DNA of 64,000 bases from the NCBI RefSeq assembly GCF_004570865.1, contig NZ_SPQS01000026.1, positions 21,910-85,909 of the forward strand, read 5' to 3'. The notes under the pieces are model-generated. The model was not told the DNA's origin, made no database searches, and saw only the letters and a program-made list of their open reading frames with translations. This DNA comes from Bradyrhizobium frederickii (lineage in GTDB: Bacteria; Pseudomonadota; Alphaproteobacteria; Rhizobiales; Xanthobacteraceae). Position numbers and translations under genes: made by a program. Positions within the stretch are counted from its first letter, which is position 1. Each line of letters starts with the position of its first letter. Shown here one piece after another: positions 49,765 to 59,321 of the stretch.

Positions 49765-52700
49765 TCAGCCTCCGGTTCGCGATGGTGCAGCCAGCGTACG
49801 TGGCAGCGTAATGATGAACTCGGTATAGTCGCCGGGCTCGGTATCGACCTCGATGCTGCCGCCGTGCTGCTTCACGATGATGTCATGACAGATTGAAAGG
49901 CCGAGGCCGGTGCCTTCGCCTGCGGGCTTGGTCGTGAAGAATGGATTGAATATCTTCTCTCTCACGTCGGCCGGGATGCCGGCGCCATTGTCGCGAATCC
50001 GGATTTCAACGGAACCGCCCAGATTTGTGGTCGTCGCGCGCAGCTTGGGCTCGAAGCCGTCGCCGGTGGCGTTCTTTTGTTTGCTCGCCGCGTAGAATCC
50101 ATTGGAAACGAGATTGAGGACCACCCGCGTGATTTCCTGCGGATACAGCTCGAGCGCCCCTGCGGATGGATCGAGATTCCTTTCAAGCGTGATATTGAAG
50201 CCTGCTTTTTCAGCGCGCGCCCCGTGATAGGCAAGGTTGAGGCTCTCTTCGACGATGGCGTTGATATCGGCCGAGCGGCGCTCGCCTGCCCCCTCGCGAG
50301 AGTGCAGAAGCATGTTCTTGACAATGGAATCGGCGCGCGTTCCGTGCTGCACGATCTTTTCCAGATTGCCCCGCAGCAGGTGTATCAGCGCGTCGATGTC
50401 CTGCCTTGCTGCCTCGCCAAACGTGGCTGAGCGCAGCCCGTCGCGGAGCTCGTCGATCAGCTCGGAGGACAGCGCAGCGAAATTGTTGATGAAGTTGAGC
50501 GGGTTCTTGATTTCATGTGCAATGCCGGCGGTAAGTTGCCCGAGCGAGGCAAGCTTCTCGGTCTGGACCAACCGATCCTGCGCATTTCGAAGTTCCTCGA
50601 GCGACTGCGACAATTCCCTTGTGCGCTCGCGCAGTTCATTCAGCAGGCGTGCATTCTCGATTGCTATCACGCCCTGGTGCGCGAAATTGGATACGAGTTC
50701 GATCTGCTTGTCGGTGAAGGGCTTAACTTCCTGCCGGAAGATCGTGATGGTGCCGATCAGCTCATCTTCCTTGAGCATTGGCACGATGACGAGCGTCCTT
50801 GCACCGGCAAGATCGGCGAGCGCGCGAACGTTCGGGTTGCCTTCGACGTAGGGCGGCTGAGTCCTGATATCGTCGATATGAACCGTCTGATGAGTTTTCT
50901 CGACGGTGCCGAGCCCGCTTGCCGGGTGCGGGCGAATTTTCCGGGATAGCCGGGTGTCAATATAAGCCTGTGGCGCGTTATGCAGCGCCACCGTGCGGAA
51001 GCCGCCGTCCTCGTAGAGATTCATGGTGCCGAAACCTGCGCCGCAAATGCGGGTCGCATTCTCCAGCATCTTGTCGAAGACCGGGGTCAAGGCGCCCGAT
51101 GAAGCGCTTATGATCTCCAGCACCTCCGACGTTGCCGTCTGTCGCTCCAGCGATTCGTTCAGCTGCTCGAACAGACGCACGTTGCCGATGGCGATGACTG
51201 CCTGGTCTGCAAAGGTCTGAAGCAGGTTGATCTGCTTCTCGCCGAACGGGCGCACCTCCGTACGGCGTAGCACGATTGCCCCCATGCTCTCGCCTTCTCG
51301 CAAAAGCGGCACGCTAAGGACGGTCCGAACGCTGGAGCGAAGCGCATATTCTCGTCCCGTCGGGAATTCCTCCCCTTCAGGCCCGAGCAGGTCGTGCACA
51401 TGAACTGTGCGGCGATCGATAATGGCCCGGCCGGTGGGCGATTCCGCACTGATCGATCGTCGGCTCCACACCACGGGAACTTGGCCATGGTGCGCCTGGA
51501 TAACGAGATCGTCCCCGTCCCTCAGAACGACCAGCGCATCATAGGCCTCGCAAAGTCCGCATGCGCTTTCCACAATGGCCTTGAGCACGGGACCGACTTC
51601 GGTCGGCGAGGACGCGATGACGCGCAGGATATCGGCGCTGCCGGTCTGGTACATCAGCGCCTCGGACAGATCCCGCGTCCTGGTCTGCAATTGTTCCAGG
51701 AGCCGCACATTCTCGATAGCGATCACGGCCTGGTCGGCAAACGTGGTGACGAGTTCGATCTGCTTTTCCGTGAAGGGCTGCACGCGCTTGCGGGCGATCA
51801 CGATCGCGCCGGTCGGCTCATTCTCGCGCAGGAGAGGAACACCGAGCGCGGTGCGCTGACCGGCCATGGTGATCGACGCCTGCAGGCCATATTCGGGATC
51901 GGCAGCGACGTCGAGGATCTGCACCGGACGGCGTTCGAGGACGGCCCGACCTGTGACCGTGCTCCGTCCGGGGCTAATTGGGTGAGCCCGCAGAAACTCG
52001 ATGTATTCCTCGGAGAACCCTACCGCTGCTCCGGCCTGATATTCATCGCCCTCGCGGCGCATGATGAACGCCATCTCCGCTTCGCACAACCGCGCCGCCG
52101 AATCGACCAGCGTATCGAGCACGGTTTGCAGGTCGAAGGTCGAGCGGCTGATCACCTTCAGCACATCGGCCGTGGCCGTTTGCTGCTGAAGCGATTCGGC
52201 GAGATCGCGCGTCTTCGCCTGGACCTCATCGAATAGCCGGACATTCTCGATCGCGATCACGGCCTGATCGGCGAAAGTGGAAACCAGGTCGATCTGCTTG
52301 TCCGTGAACGAGTTCACGGTCTTGCGGCCCAGGAATAGCACGCCGATCGTTTCCCCGGACCGAAGCAGGGGCACGCCCAGGAGGGTGCGATACCCGCCGG
52401 CCCTCTGCTGCTCGGGATAGGCATATTCGGGATCGACCAGGACATCCTGAATCTGGACGGCCTTGCCGCATAGCAGCACACGCCCAACGACGCTGCCGCG
52501 TCCGGCACTAAGCCGGATGCCCGCCGAGACTTCGGCCCACTCGGGCGAGAAATTGTATCGCGTTGCATGACAGTAGGCGCCGTCGGCGTCCTGCCGGACG
52601 ATGGCCGCCATGTCGGCACCACTCAGCCATGCCGCTGATTCCGTCAGTGTGTCGAGAACCGGCTGCAAATCAAACGCGGAGCGGCTGATGACCTTCAAGA

Positions 52701-53337
52701 CATCGGCGGTCGCGGTCTGCTGCTGCAGCGATTCCCGCAAGTCGTCGGTACGCGCCTGCACCTCATTGAACAGCCGCGTATTCTCAATGGCGATAACGGC
52801 CTGGTCGGCGAAGGTCTGCAGAAGTTGCACATGATGCGGAGCGAAAGTACCGGGCTCGGTCCGCGTTACGCTGATCATGCCGATCACCACGCCGCCGGTC
52901 GCGAGCGGAACGAACAACATGCTGCGAAAGCCGCGGGCGCGAGCGATGAATTTAATTTCGTTCGTCAGCGTTTCAGTGTCGGGAGTCGGTACTACCTTAC
53001 CCGCCTGAACTCCTGCGAAACTTTCAAACTCGGCAATTGGCCTCGGAAACATGTTCTTTAAGGCCTCGTCGGCGGCAGAATTCGTCGGCGTGAATGCCGC
53101 CAAATGGGCCGTGCCGTCGATGAAGCGGAATACGGTGGTCGAAAATCCGCCAAGCAAGGCATTGGCCTGCCTCGCAATTGCATCGAATACCGGCTTCACC
53201 TCCGATGGCGAACTGGCGATGATCTTGAGAATGTCCGCAGTGGCGTTCTCGCGATCTTGTGCGGCGCGCAATTCGGCCTGGAGCCGCGCCTTCTCCTGCT
53301 GCAAATCCGTCACCACGTCCTGAGGAAGCGCGGCCAT
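49765..53337 (-). CDS. Soluble histidine kinase with five GAF domains
   Basis: A 1,190-residue sensor kinase without transmembrane segments. Five GAF domains follow an N-terminal coiled coil. Each ends in a near-repeat such as QTFADQAVIAIEN, and linkers contain LQQQTATADVLKVISRS. The kinase core has HisKA LGQLTAGIAHEIKNPLNFIN (phosphoacceptor His in AHEIKNP), N box LNLVSNGFYAA, and G boxes RDNGAGIP and GEGTGLGLSICHDII. GAF domains bind small ligands or haem-like cofactors; the signal is unknown. It is followed by a CheY-type regulator. I chose the ATG at 53337; a TTG at 53379 is possible. Confidence 0.9.
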   Translation of the reverse strand: MAALPQDVVTDLQQEKARLQAELRAAQDRENATADILKIIASSPSEVKPVFDAIARQANALLGGFSTTVFRFIDGTAHLAAFTPTNSAADEALKNMFPRPIAEFESFAGVQAGKVVPTPDTETLTNEIKFIARARGFRSMLFVPLATGGVVIGMISVTRTEPGTFAPHHVQLLQTFADQAVIAIENTRLFNEVQARTDDLRESLQQQTATADVLKVISRSAFDLQPVLDTLTESAAWLSGADMAAIVRQDADGAYCHATRYNFSPEWAEVSAGIRLSAGRGSVVGRVLLCGKAVQIQDVLVDPEYAYPEQQRAGGYRTLLGVPLLRSGETIGVLFLGRKTVNSFTDKQIDLVSTFADQAVIAIENVRLFDEVQAKTRDLAESLQQQTATADVLKVISRSTFDLQTVLDTLVDSAARLCEAEMAFIMRREGDEYQAGAAVGFSEEYIEFLRAHPISPGRSTVTGRAVLERRPVQILDVAADPEYGLQASITMAGQRTALGVPLLRENEPTGAIVIARKRVQPFTEKQIELVTTFADQAVIAIENVRLLEQLQTRTRDLSEALMYQTGSADILRVIASSPTEVGPVLKAIVESACGLCEAYDALVVLRDGDDLVIQAHHGQVPVVWSRRSISAESPTGRAIIDRRTVHVHDLLGPEGEEFPTGREYALRSSVRTVLSVPLLREGESMGAIVLRRTEVRPFGEKQINLLQTFADQAVIAIGNVRLFEQLNESLERQTATSEVLEIISASSGALTPVFDKMLENATRICGAGFGTMNLYEDGGFRTVALHNAPQAYIDTRLSRKIRPHPASGLGTVEKTHQTVHIDDIRTQPPYVEGNPNVRALADLAGARTLVIVPMLKEDELIGTITIFRQEVKPFTDKQIELVSNFAHQGVIAIENARLLNELRERTRELSQSLEELRNAQDRLVQTEKLASLGQLTAGIAHEIKNPLNFINNFAALSSELIDELRDGLRSATFGEAARQDIDALIHLLRGNLEKIVQHGTRADSIVKNMLLHSREGAGERRSADINAIVEESLNLAYHGARAEKAGFNITLERNLDPSAGALELYPQEITRVVLNLVSNGFYAASKQKNATGDGFEPKLRATTTNLGGSVEIRIRDNGAGIPADVREKIFNPFFTTKPAGEGTGLGLSICHDIIVKQHGGSIEVDTEPGDYTEFIITLPRTLAAPSRTGG

Positions 53338-53655
53338 GATGAAAATCCACGTCGCCGGCCGGTTCGCGGCCGACGTCAAAATAAAATCAAGAAAGCGTCG
53401 GGAATTATTCCACCATCAGGTGCTTCCGACCAGACCTATCGTTAGTTGATTTTCAATCAACTGCGCGTCAATTCGCCTCCGCGATCTACCGAAGCGGCGA
53501 GTTCCACAAGTTGCCGCTGGGACCAATTTGCTTCGGTCCACATGGTGGCAGATCGCCAGGTCCAGGTGAGGCTATTGCGGCGGCTGATTTCGGATCGCAT
53601 CCAGTCTCTTCACGATCTGCCGGCAAGGTCTATCAGACCATCGCCAAGAGGCACC

Positions 53656-53742
53656 TCAGGAACGCATCGCGTCAATCGCGTGGGCTATTAGGACCGCAAC
53701 GCTGACGCCGATAAGGATAACGAGGACCCAATTCAAAAACAC
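53656..53742 (-). CDS. 28-residue single-membrane-segment peptide
   Basis: A GTG at 53742, with GGAGG seven bases ahead, opens a 28-codon frame: FLNWVLVILIGVSVAVLIAH then AIDAMRS. Almost all of it is one membrane helix, a typical bacterial small membrane protein. A second short hydrophobic frame lies at 53865-53936 on the same strand (GTG start, DIYLLSLAACVVGVLLFMAF) with a poorer site. Neither has a known function. The rest of 53338-54622 has no supported gene but has GC-rich hairpins, for instance CCTCGG with CCGAGG at about 54271-54290. Confidence 0.45.
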   Translation of the reverse strand: MFLNWVLVILIGVSVAVLIAHAIDAMRS

Positions 53743-54622
53743 GTTCGCCTCCAACCCTTGGAATTGAACGCGAGCAATTGTGCACAGTCAAAAACAACCG
53801 GCCCAAATTATTAATTTCGGCTTGGGCTGAGGATTCAATGTAACTGTTGCGTCCGTTGTCGGCCCTATCGATGGAATGCCATAAATAGAAGAACCCCGAC
53901 AACGCACGCCGCGAGTGAGAGCAAGTAAATATCCACGGCAAATCCCGACTCATCTCGAAGTGGAGATTTAAATGGGAACTCGCATTATGCCCCGGTCAAG
54001 CCCAAAGCTTGCCAGAACAGTCGATATGCCCTGTAACCTGCCAGCTGCGGCAATCATGGCCCGGGAGCCCGAAAGTCTCTGCCGCGACACTCTAGCTTTA
54101 GCTTTAAATGGCCGATTTAAAAACATTCCTCCGTGGGGAATTAAATATGCTTAATTCAGATCTCACGCGACTGCAACCGGCGCATTCAAACCGAGCCTTA
54201 AGAAGCGTTGCGATGTGGGCTACTCGCACTCGTCTTGCCGACGCCTTTTTCCACGTTTACGACAAACGACCTCGGTTTGGGGCCGAGGTCGCCAACCTTG
54301 GGGAAGGTTTGCTCCCGACGGGGGGCTTTTGATCTGGGGACTTGTCGGGAGCTTGGATTCGACTCGGAATTGGGAAAGTCGTTCCGCTTGCCGAGCAAAT
54401 AAAAGCGGCCTCGGCGAACGGCGCCGGGGCCGCTGCATTTCCGGCCATTCGTTCAGCTCACCTGTCCGATGAATCATCTTCGGGCCCGTCCCCATGGTCA
54501 TCGGGGCTTGTAAGCGCTTTCGGCGCACTTCACGGTCGCGTGCACGAAGCCATTTTGGCGGCCAGACGAAGCAATGCTGAAACAACGCGGTCCGATGCTG
54601 AGATGAGCGAGGGAGGTTTTAA

Positions 54623-54817
54623 ATGCGTAGCCTAATTTTCGGGGTCGTGCTCGTTGCGCTAGCAACAATCGGATCTTCATCGTTTATTTCGGCCGCTCTT
54701 TCGGCAACGCGGGATGCGAAGTCCGCAACGTTCTCAACGCGGTTCGCGCCCGCAACAAACGTTCCCGCCTGCCCTTTGCCTCCTGGGCCGTGGACCGGTT
54801 CGGGCGTGCGTTCTTAA
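54623..54817 (+). CDS. Small exported protein
   Basis: A 64-residue protein with a clear signal peptide (MRSLIFGVVLVALATIGSSS then FISAALSATRDA). The mature part is short and Pro-rich (FAPATNVPACPLPPGPWTG). GGGAGG seven bases ahead of the ATG gives an excellent ribosome binding site. The function is unknown. It stands alone in a gene-poor stretch. Confidence 0.55.
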   Translation: MRSLIFGVVLVALATIGSSSFISAALSATRDAKSATFSTRFAPATNVPACPLPPGPWTGSGVRS

Positions 54818-55030
54818 GCGGCTGCTTTCCGAACCATGGATCGGCGCTCCGCTGTTCGATCAGGGGCCTGACACAGTTTCACGATTGGAACGGATGACAG
54901 CTGCCCCAAGGGGATAATTGCGCTTTCGCGCGTGGCTTGGGGATATTCTGCCAATAGGTCAACGCATCTGCATTTTCCGAATCGACGTTCCATGGTCGCT
55001 CGCTCATGCGTGGCCTTCGGGGGTGTAGGT

Positions 55031-55189
55031 GTGAGCCAGTTTCTATCGATGCTGCTGCTGACAACAGCCGTGGTTCTAACCGTCTGCTTCGGAGTGGCGG
55101 CCTGGCGCCTCTCTGACGAAAAGGACATTGACATCACTGGCCAGATCGCACGCCAGTCGTATGGATGGAAAGCGGCGCCGGCCAGATAA
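55031..55189 (+). CDS. Small single-membrane-segment protein
   Basis: A frame of about 52 residues from a GTG at 55031 (or an ATG at 55049): QFLSMLLLTTAVVLTVCFGV then AAWRLSDEKDIDITGQIARQ. It has one membrane helix and a polar tail. The start is not certain and no family is recognised. The tail is inside an otherwise non-coding stretch; 55190-55962 contains no gene I can support except possibly a short frame at 55306-55455. Confidence 0.4.
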   Translation: MSQFLSMLLLTTAVVLTVCFGVAAWRLSDEKDIDITGQIARQSYGWKAAPAR

Positions 55190-55754
55190 CCCTTTCACTT
55201 GCCTCCTGCGCGCTCTCTGATCTGAAATGCCGGCTGCGCGTCGCTGGCACGGTCCTTGCCAATCCCGGCCTATCTTCACCGGTCCTGGCAGGGAGCCGTT
55301 TCGCGATGAAACAGAAATCTCGAACCTCAAAGCCGCAAAAGCCTAGTTTGGCACACATAATCTCCGATTTGGTGAGATTGCTTAAGGCAGTAAAGGATCT
55401 TGAGGGCCTAAGAAAGAAAGTCCGGCTAGCAGAAGGCGCTCGCGTATTGCACTAAGCTTGGCGGGTAGAGGCGCATTATTAAATTATGGCTCGATCAGCG
55501 CAGCGATCTATTGATCGCAGACGATCAGTGGCGCGCCCGCCACGCCTTCGTATTTGGAGATGACGGGGCCACCCCAGCGATAGTTCAACCGAGCCCGATG
55601 CTGACGTCCTGGCGATCCGCTCCCTGAAGGCGCATCGCTTGCTACGACGGAGGTCTGCTCCCTCCCGCTTGCCGGCGAGTTGAACGAGTTCGCGGCGATC
55701 CAACCTTCGTTCGTCGTCATTGCAATGACGTTGTTGATGCAGTTATGCCCGGAA

Positions 55755-55922
55755 CTCCGTTCTCCTGCCCCGGACGCAGCGCAGCGCTACTTCAGCGGTG
55801 CGCTGCAGAGCCGGGGCCCATGTTTCAGAGCCGGGGCCCATGTCTCAGCGAGTGCCTGGCTTCCTGGGTCCCGGCTCAGCGCAGCAACACTCACGCGTTG
55901 CAGCGCGTCCGGGACACTAATT
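55755..55922. repeat. Long palindromic intergenic repeat, copy A
   Basis: This segment starts CCCCGGACGCAGCGCAGCGC and ends CAGCGCGTCCGGGACAC. It contains GCTGCAGAGCCGGGGCCCAT and GGGTCCCGGCTC, which pair. A second copy lies at 63152-63286. Within copy A the piece CAGAGCCGGGGCCCATGT is duplicated in tandem. Confidence 0.75.
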
Positions 55923-55962
55923 AGAAAGATGCGCCCTATCGCCGCGCACGCCGCCTCAAGCT

Positions 55963-56640
55963 TCAAGCAACCCGCTGTGGCCGCCACGCCGTGTAGAGAC
56001 CGGCCAGGGTGCCGATGGCGACCAGCGCGGCCGCCAGCAGCAGCTGCAACTCCCCGTCATCGGTGGGGCCGACGGACGACACCAGCCGGGTCACAATGAC
56101 GAACAGAATGCCGACGGCGGCCGCGGCTCCGATGCAGAGATAAGCGAGCTCCCGCGTCAAATTGCGGCCGAGAAGCCCGAGCGCCGTGAAATACATCGCG
56201 CAGGCGTTGGGATGAATGAACAAGGCGATGCGTGCGTAACGACCGTAGGCATCGAACAGCGACTCGCATCGGCGCAGGGCCGCCTTCGAGGCCACCCGCT
56301 GCAGGAACGGCCTGAAGAAGCGAGCCTGTCCGTAGCTGAGAACGGCGCCGACGATGATGGCGAGCCATGCCACGGTGAAGACCGAGCCGTCCACGGCCTT
56401 GGGATTGAGCGCCACGGACATCAGGATCAAGGCCGTTCCGGGAAAATAGCCGAAGTATGGGAACACCGCTTCCAGCAGCACGCAGACGAACATGAAGGCC
56501 GGAAACCATGCCGACCCGGTGGCGCCATGGACGATCGCGTTCAAGTCGAATAGGCTCGTCCTGTACAGAACGAGGTACATGCACACGGCAAGGCCGGCCA
56601 GCGCGTAGAACGGCAACGCTCCCGATAGAAACCGTCTCAT
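55963..56640 (-). CDS. DedA-like (VTT domain) membrane protein
   Basis: A 225-residue membrane protein with about five to six hydrophobic segments, including FYALAGLAVCMYLVLYRTSL, FPAFMFVCVLLEAVFPYFG, VAWLAIIVGAVLSYGQARFF and LLLAAALVAIGTLAGLYTAW. The EAVFPYFGYFPGTALILMSV box and GAVLSYGQARFF are like the DedA family, which flips or transports lipids such as undecaprenyl phosphate. The assignment is moderate because the family signature is only partly recognisable. Confidence 0.6.
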   Translation of the reverse strand: MRRFLSGALPFYALAGLAVCMYLVLYRTSLFDLNAIVHGATGSAWFPAFMFVCVLLEAVFPYFGYFPGTALILMSVALNPKAVDGSVFTVAWLAIIVGAVLSYGQARFFRPFLQRVASKAALRRCESLFDAYGRYARIALFIHPNACAMYFTALGLLGRNLTRELAYLCIGAAAAVGILFVIVTRLVSSVGPTDDGELQLLLAAALVAIGTLAGLYTAWRPQRVA

Positions 56641-56737
56641 CCAACCATCGCGCTTCGTTTGGCGGAGACGACGGCCTCGCGCTGTTCCGGATCATGCTTT
56701 AGGCGAATGAGATCGCTCCTGTCGATAGGGCGCATTG

Positions 56738-57220
56738 CTACGCGATCGACAAAATCTCGATCTCCTGCGCGCCTGCCCCCACGACATCGCCGACCGCCTT
56801 GCCCATCAGCGATCGCGCCACCGGCGCCACGAACGAGATCGTCCCCGCCTTCGGGTCGGCTTCGTCCTCGCCGACGATGCGATAGGTCTGCACGCGGCCG
56901 TCAGCGCGGCTGAAGGTCACCGTGCTGCCGAAGGCGACGATATCGTTCGACACCGGATCGGGAACGACCTGTGCCGTGCGCAGCCGCTCCGTCAGATAGC
57001 GGGCATCGCGCAAGGGCACGGCCGATTGCCGGCGCTTCTCGTTGACGTCCTCGATGGCTTGCGCGGCCTCATAGGCCTCGCGGGCTTCTCGAAGCTGCGT
57101 CTGCAACGCCTGCAGGCCGGCTTCCGTGACGAGGTTGGGATGCGGCGAGATCGGGCGATCCGGCAACAGCGTCTCTGACGCGGTCTCGGCGCTATCTTCC
57201 TTGGTAAAGGCGACGCTCAA
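56738..57220 (-). CDS. GreA/GreB-type transcription elongation factor
   Basis: A 160-residue protein. The N-terminal coiled coil (NLVTEAGLQALQTQLREAREAY, DVNEKRRQSAVPLRDARYLTERL) is followed by the FKBP-like domain (FGSTVTFSRADGRVQTYRIVGEDEADPKAGTISFVAPVARSLMGKAVGD, partial). Gre factors bind RNA polymerase and stimulate cleavage of backtracked transcripts; the acidic pair at the coiled-coil tip is less evident here (AIEDVNEKR). It could be a specialised relative. Confidence 0.82.
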   Translation of the reverse strand: MSVAFTKEDSAETASETLLPDRPISPHPNLVTEAGLQALQTQLREAREAYEAAQAIEDVNEKRRQSAVPLRDARYLTERLRTAQVVPDPVSNDIVAFGSTVTFSRADGRVQTYRIVGEDEADPKAGTISFVAPVARSLMGKAVGDVVGAGAQEIEILSIA

Positions 57221-57280
57221 TGCAAGAATCCTGTCGAACCGTTCCGGGAGGCGGCGCCAGGCGCCGCCGCTTGTACCGGA

Positions 57281-57766
57281 CTATATCTCAAGTTCGACGA
57301 AACGACGGAGCTTGAAGACGATATCCGGCAAGGCCTGGCGGAACCGCGTTGCATTCTGGAAATTGGTCGAGAACGGCGCGAAGGTGATCATCGCGTTCCA
57401 TTGCCGGTAGCCATAGACCGTGATTGAGGCCCCGGTTGCCGGAAAATCCTCCAGCTTGCGCAACTCGCCCAGCACGAGATCGGCGATCGCTTCGGCAGGC
57501 AGCAGCCGTTTGCCATCCCGCGTCGTGACGATCTTGGCAGGCTGCTCGACCGGCTCCACCTTGGCCGGTGCGGCGTCGGACGCATCCTCTTGCCGGATCG
57601 ACGTCGCCTCGGCGACGGGCGCCGAAACCGATTCGGCTCCGTTCGCGGGCATTGTCGGCGGCGCCTCGGTGAGCGGCGGCGGTGCAACATTGTCTGCGCG
57701 CTTGTTGCCTCCGAGGATGCTGCTGATCATGGCCACAAGGCCAGCATCCTTCACGTCGTCACTCAT
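57281..57766 (-). CDS. Hypothetical protein, 161 residues
   Basis: The N-terminal half is Ala/Pro-rich and probably disordered (KRADNVAPPPLTEAPPTMPA). The C-terminal half is folded: TTRDGKRLLPAEAIADLVLGELRKLEDFPATGASITVYGYRQWNAMITFAP and FRQALPDIVFKLRRFVELE. No family is recognised, though similar proteins occur in Bradyrhizobium. The start is ATG at 57766, with GGGGGG four bases ahead; 57769 is the alternative. Confidence 0.6.
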   Translation of the reverse strand: MSDDVKDAGLVAMISSILGGNKRADNVAPPPLTEAPPTMPANGAESVSAPVAEATSIRQEDASDAAPAKVEPVEQPAKIVTTRDGKRLLPAEAIADLVLGELRKLEDFPATGASITVYGYRQWNAMITFAPFSTNFQNATRFRQALPDIVFKLRRFVELEI

Positions 57767-57955
57767 CATTCCCCCCGGCTTCGGCTTAACTCTAGCACTG
57801 CTCTCGCAGACCGCCAGCGGGGATCTGCGACCGGAATCCGCCTGGCAGAGGCGGTTCGTCGCAGGCGTTCGTTGGAGGGCCGGGCTCTTCGACAGCCCGT
57901 TCTTCGAAGGCGGCAGCGGCGCAAAGCCCAGCATCCCGCGCCGCCATGCGATCCG

Positions 57956-58291
57956 TCACTGCTTATCGAACGGAATATATTGCTGGTACTGCTTAGGCAC
58001 CGAGCTGCGATAGCGCGCGGGCACGGTGCCGGTGTCGACGGAGTGATCGATTTCCTGCTGCCGCGTCATCTTCTTCTTCGCCGGCTTCTTCGACGCACTC
58101 TTCTTGGCGTCGGTCGGCTGGCTGGAGCTGTCGGTGGTCGCAGCAGGTGCCGCTGTCGTTGCCGGCGCAGTGGCTGTCGCCGCAGGCGCGGCGGTCCCGC
58201 CGGCAGCGGGCGGGGTCTGGGCCAGCGCGAGCGGTGTCTGCATGATGAGCGCCAGCGCCGCTGTCGCGGCCAGCAAGTATGACTTTTGCAT
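57956..58291 (-). CDS. Small exported Ala/Thr-rich protein
   Basis: A 111-residue protein with a signal peptide (MQKSYLLAATAALALIMQTP then LALAQ). A low-complexity Ala/Thr/Pro stretch follows (TAAPAATATAPATTAAPAA), then a lysine-rich helix (DAKKSASKKPAKKKMTRQQE) and the end RYRSSVPKQYQQYIPFDKQ. GGAGG precedes the ATG at 58291. Proteins with this C-terminal motif are common in Bradyrhizobium; no function is known. Confidence 0.7.
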   Translation of the reverse strand: MQKSYLLAATAALALIMQTPLALAQTPPAAGGTAAPAATATAPATTAAPAATTDSSSQPTDAKKSASKKPAKKKMTRQQEIDHSVDTGTVPARYRSSVPKQYQQYIPFDKQ

Positions 58292-58393
58292 CAGAGCCTC
58301 CAAAATTGCCTGATCCCAACGAGGCCAAAGCTAGGCCTGCGGCATCGACACGTGCAAGTCTGTCAACATTAGGTCCGATCCCCCAGGAGAACT

Positions 58394-58534
58394 GTGGCCG
58401 AGATCACATTGCTCGCCACCGGCGCCGAGCACAGCCTTTCCTCCAAGTTCCTCGCCAGTCCGCTACGGGTCTTGGACAACACGGCGACCATCGAGGTCAC
58501 CGGCATGGCAGACGGATGGGTCCGACCGGCATGA
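58394..58534 (+). CDS. Possible 46-residue small protein
   Basis: A GTG at 58394 with AGGAGA five bases ahead opens AEITLLATGAEHSLSSKFLA then SPLRVLDNTATIEVTGMADG. No family is recognised. The ribosome binding site is good, but the frame is short and its coding nature is uncertain. Confidence 0.35.
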   Translation: MAEITLLATGAEHSLSSKFLASPLRVLDNTATIEVTGMADGWVRPA

Positions 58535-58543
58535 TTGCGCGTG

Positions 58544-59062
58544 CTACCGCGCGACGCCGAGGCCGGCCTCCGCGAGCCGCGTCGCGAACCAGCGCGACAG
58601 CGCGTCGTCGGCAGCGCCGCTGACATAGACCTCCGACATCGTCAGCCGGTCCTTGTCCAGCACCAGCAGCAGGCCGATCCAGTAGGGAAACCAGACGTGG
58701 ACATCGGTCAGCGCCCTCAGCTTGTGCTGGTCGTGCTCCAGCGGCGTGTGATTGCTCGCCTTGCGGATCTCCACGGCGAGCAGATTGTTCGGGATCTCGC
58801 GCTGATGCACGACGACATCGGGGTAGATCGACTTTCCCAGGTGATCGTCGGTCGAGATGATGGTGCCGTGGGGCAGATGCAGCGTGCGCTCGCCGAGCCG
58901 GTCGTAATTGCAGTCGACCGACCAGCCCGAGAATTGTTTCTCCAGATGCACGGCGAAGCGGTGCGTGACCGCGCGCTCGCCGATGTCCTTCTCGAACAGA
59001 AAGCCCTCGTGGGCGTAGAAGTCCCGAAGCGCCGCGATCACCTTGTTCAGCTCGGTCTGCAT
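58544..59062 (-). CDS. Hypothetical PD-(D/E)XK-like protein
   Basis: A 172-residue protein. GKSIYPDVVVHQREIPNNLLAVEIRKASN carries Asp and Glu-x-Arg/Lys spacing like the core of PD-(D/E)XK nucleases. It is preceded by FAVHLEKQFSGWSVDCNYDR. These features suggest a restriction-like or repair-like fold, but the catalytic Lys is replaced by Arg. The function is unknown. The ATG at 59062 is followed by QTELNKVIAALRDFYAHEGF. Confidence 0.6.
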   Translation of the reverse strand: MQTELNKVIAALRDFYAHEGFLFEKDIGERAVTHRFAVHLEKQFSGWSVDCNYDRLGERTLHLPHGTIISTDDHLGKSIYPDVVVHQREIPNNLLAVEIRKASNHTPLEHDQHKLRALTDVHVWFPYWIGLLLVLDKDRLTMSEVYVSGAADDALSRWFATRLAEAGLGVAR

Positions 59063-59321
59063 CGTGCCTCTCGACTCATTCGGCCCTGCGTCCCGACCGG
59101 TCTCTCGCTCCCTCGCCCCGTTCTTGCAGGGAGAGGATGGGGTGAGGAGCCGTCTTCCGCGAATTCGGTCGGAATGATAGGTCGAACGCGCGCGGCGTGC
59201 GAGTCGGATGGTCCTTTACCGGGGCTTGCAGCCTGCCTTGCCCCTCACCCGGATTGCATCTTCGATGCAATCCGACCTCCCCCGCAGAAGAGCGGGGAGA
59301 GGTGAGGAGATCGAGCACTCC

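Noticed and set aside
55508..55720. Minus-strand 70-codon frame
   Set aside because: No recognisable family or convincing ribosome site; left as non-coding.
57590..58282. A 230-codon plus-strand frame across 57.6-58.3 kb
   Set aside because: It is antisense to two minus-strand genes that have better starts and a signal peptide.
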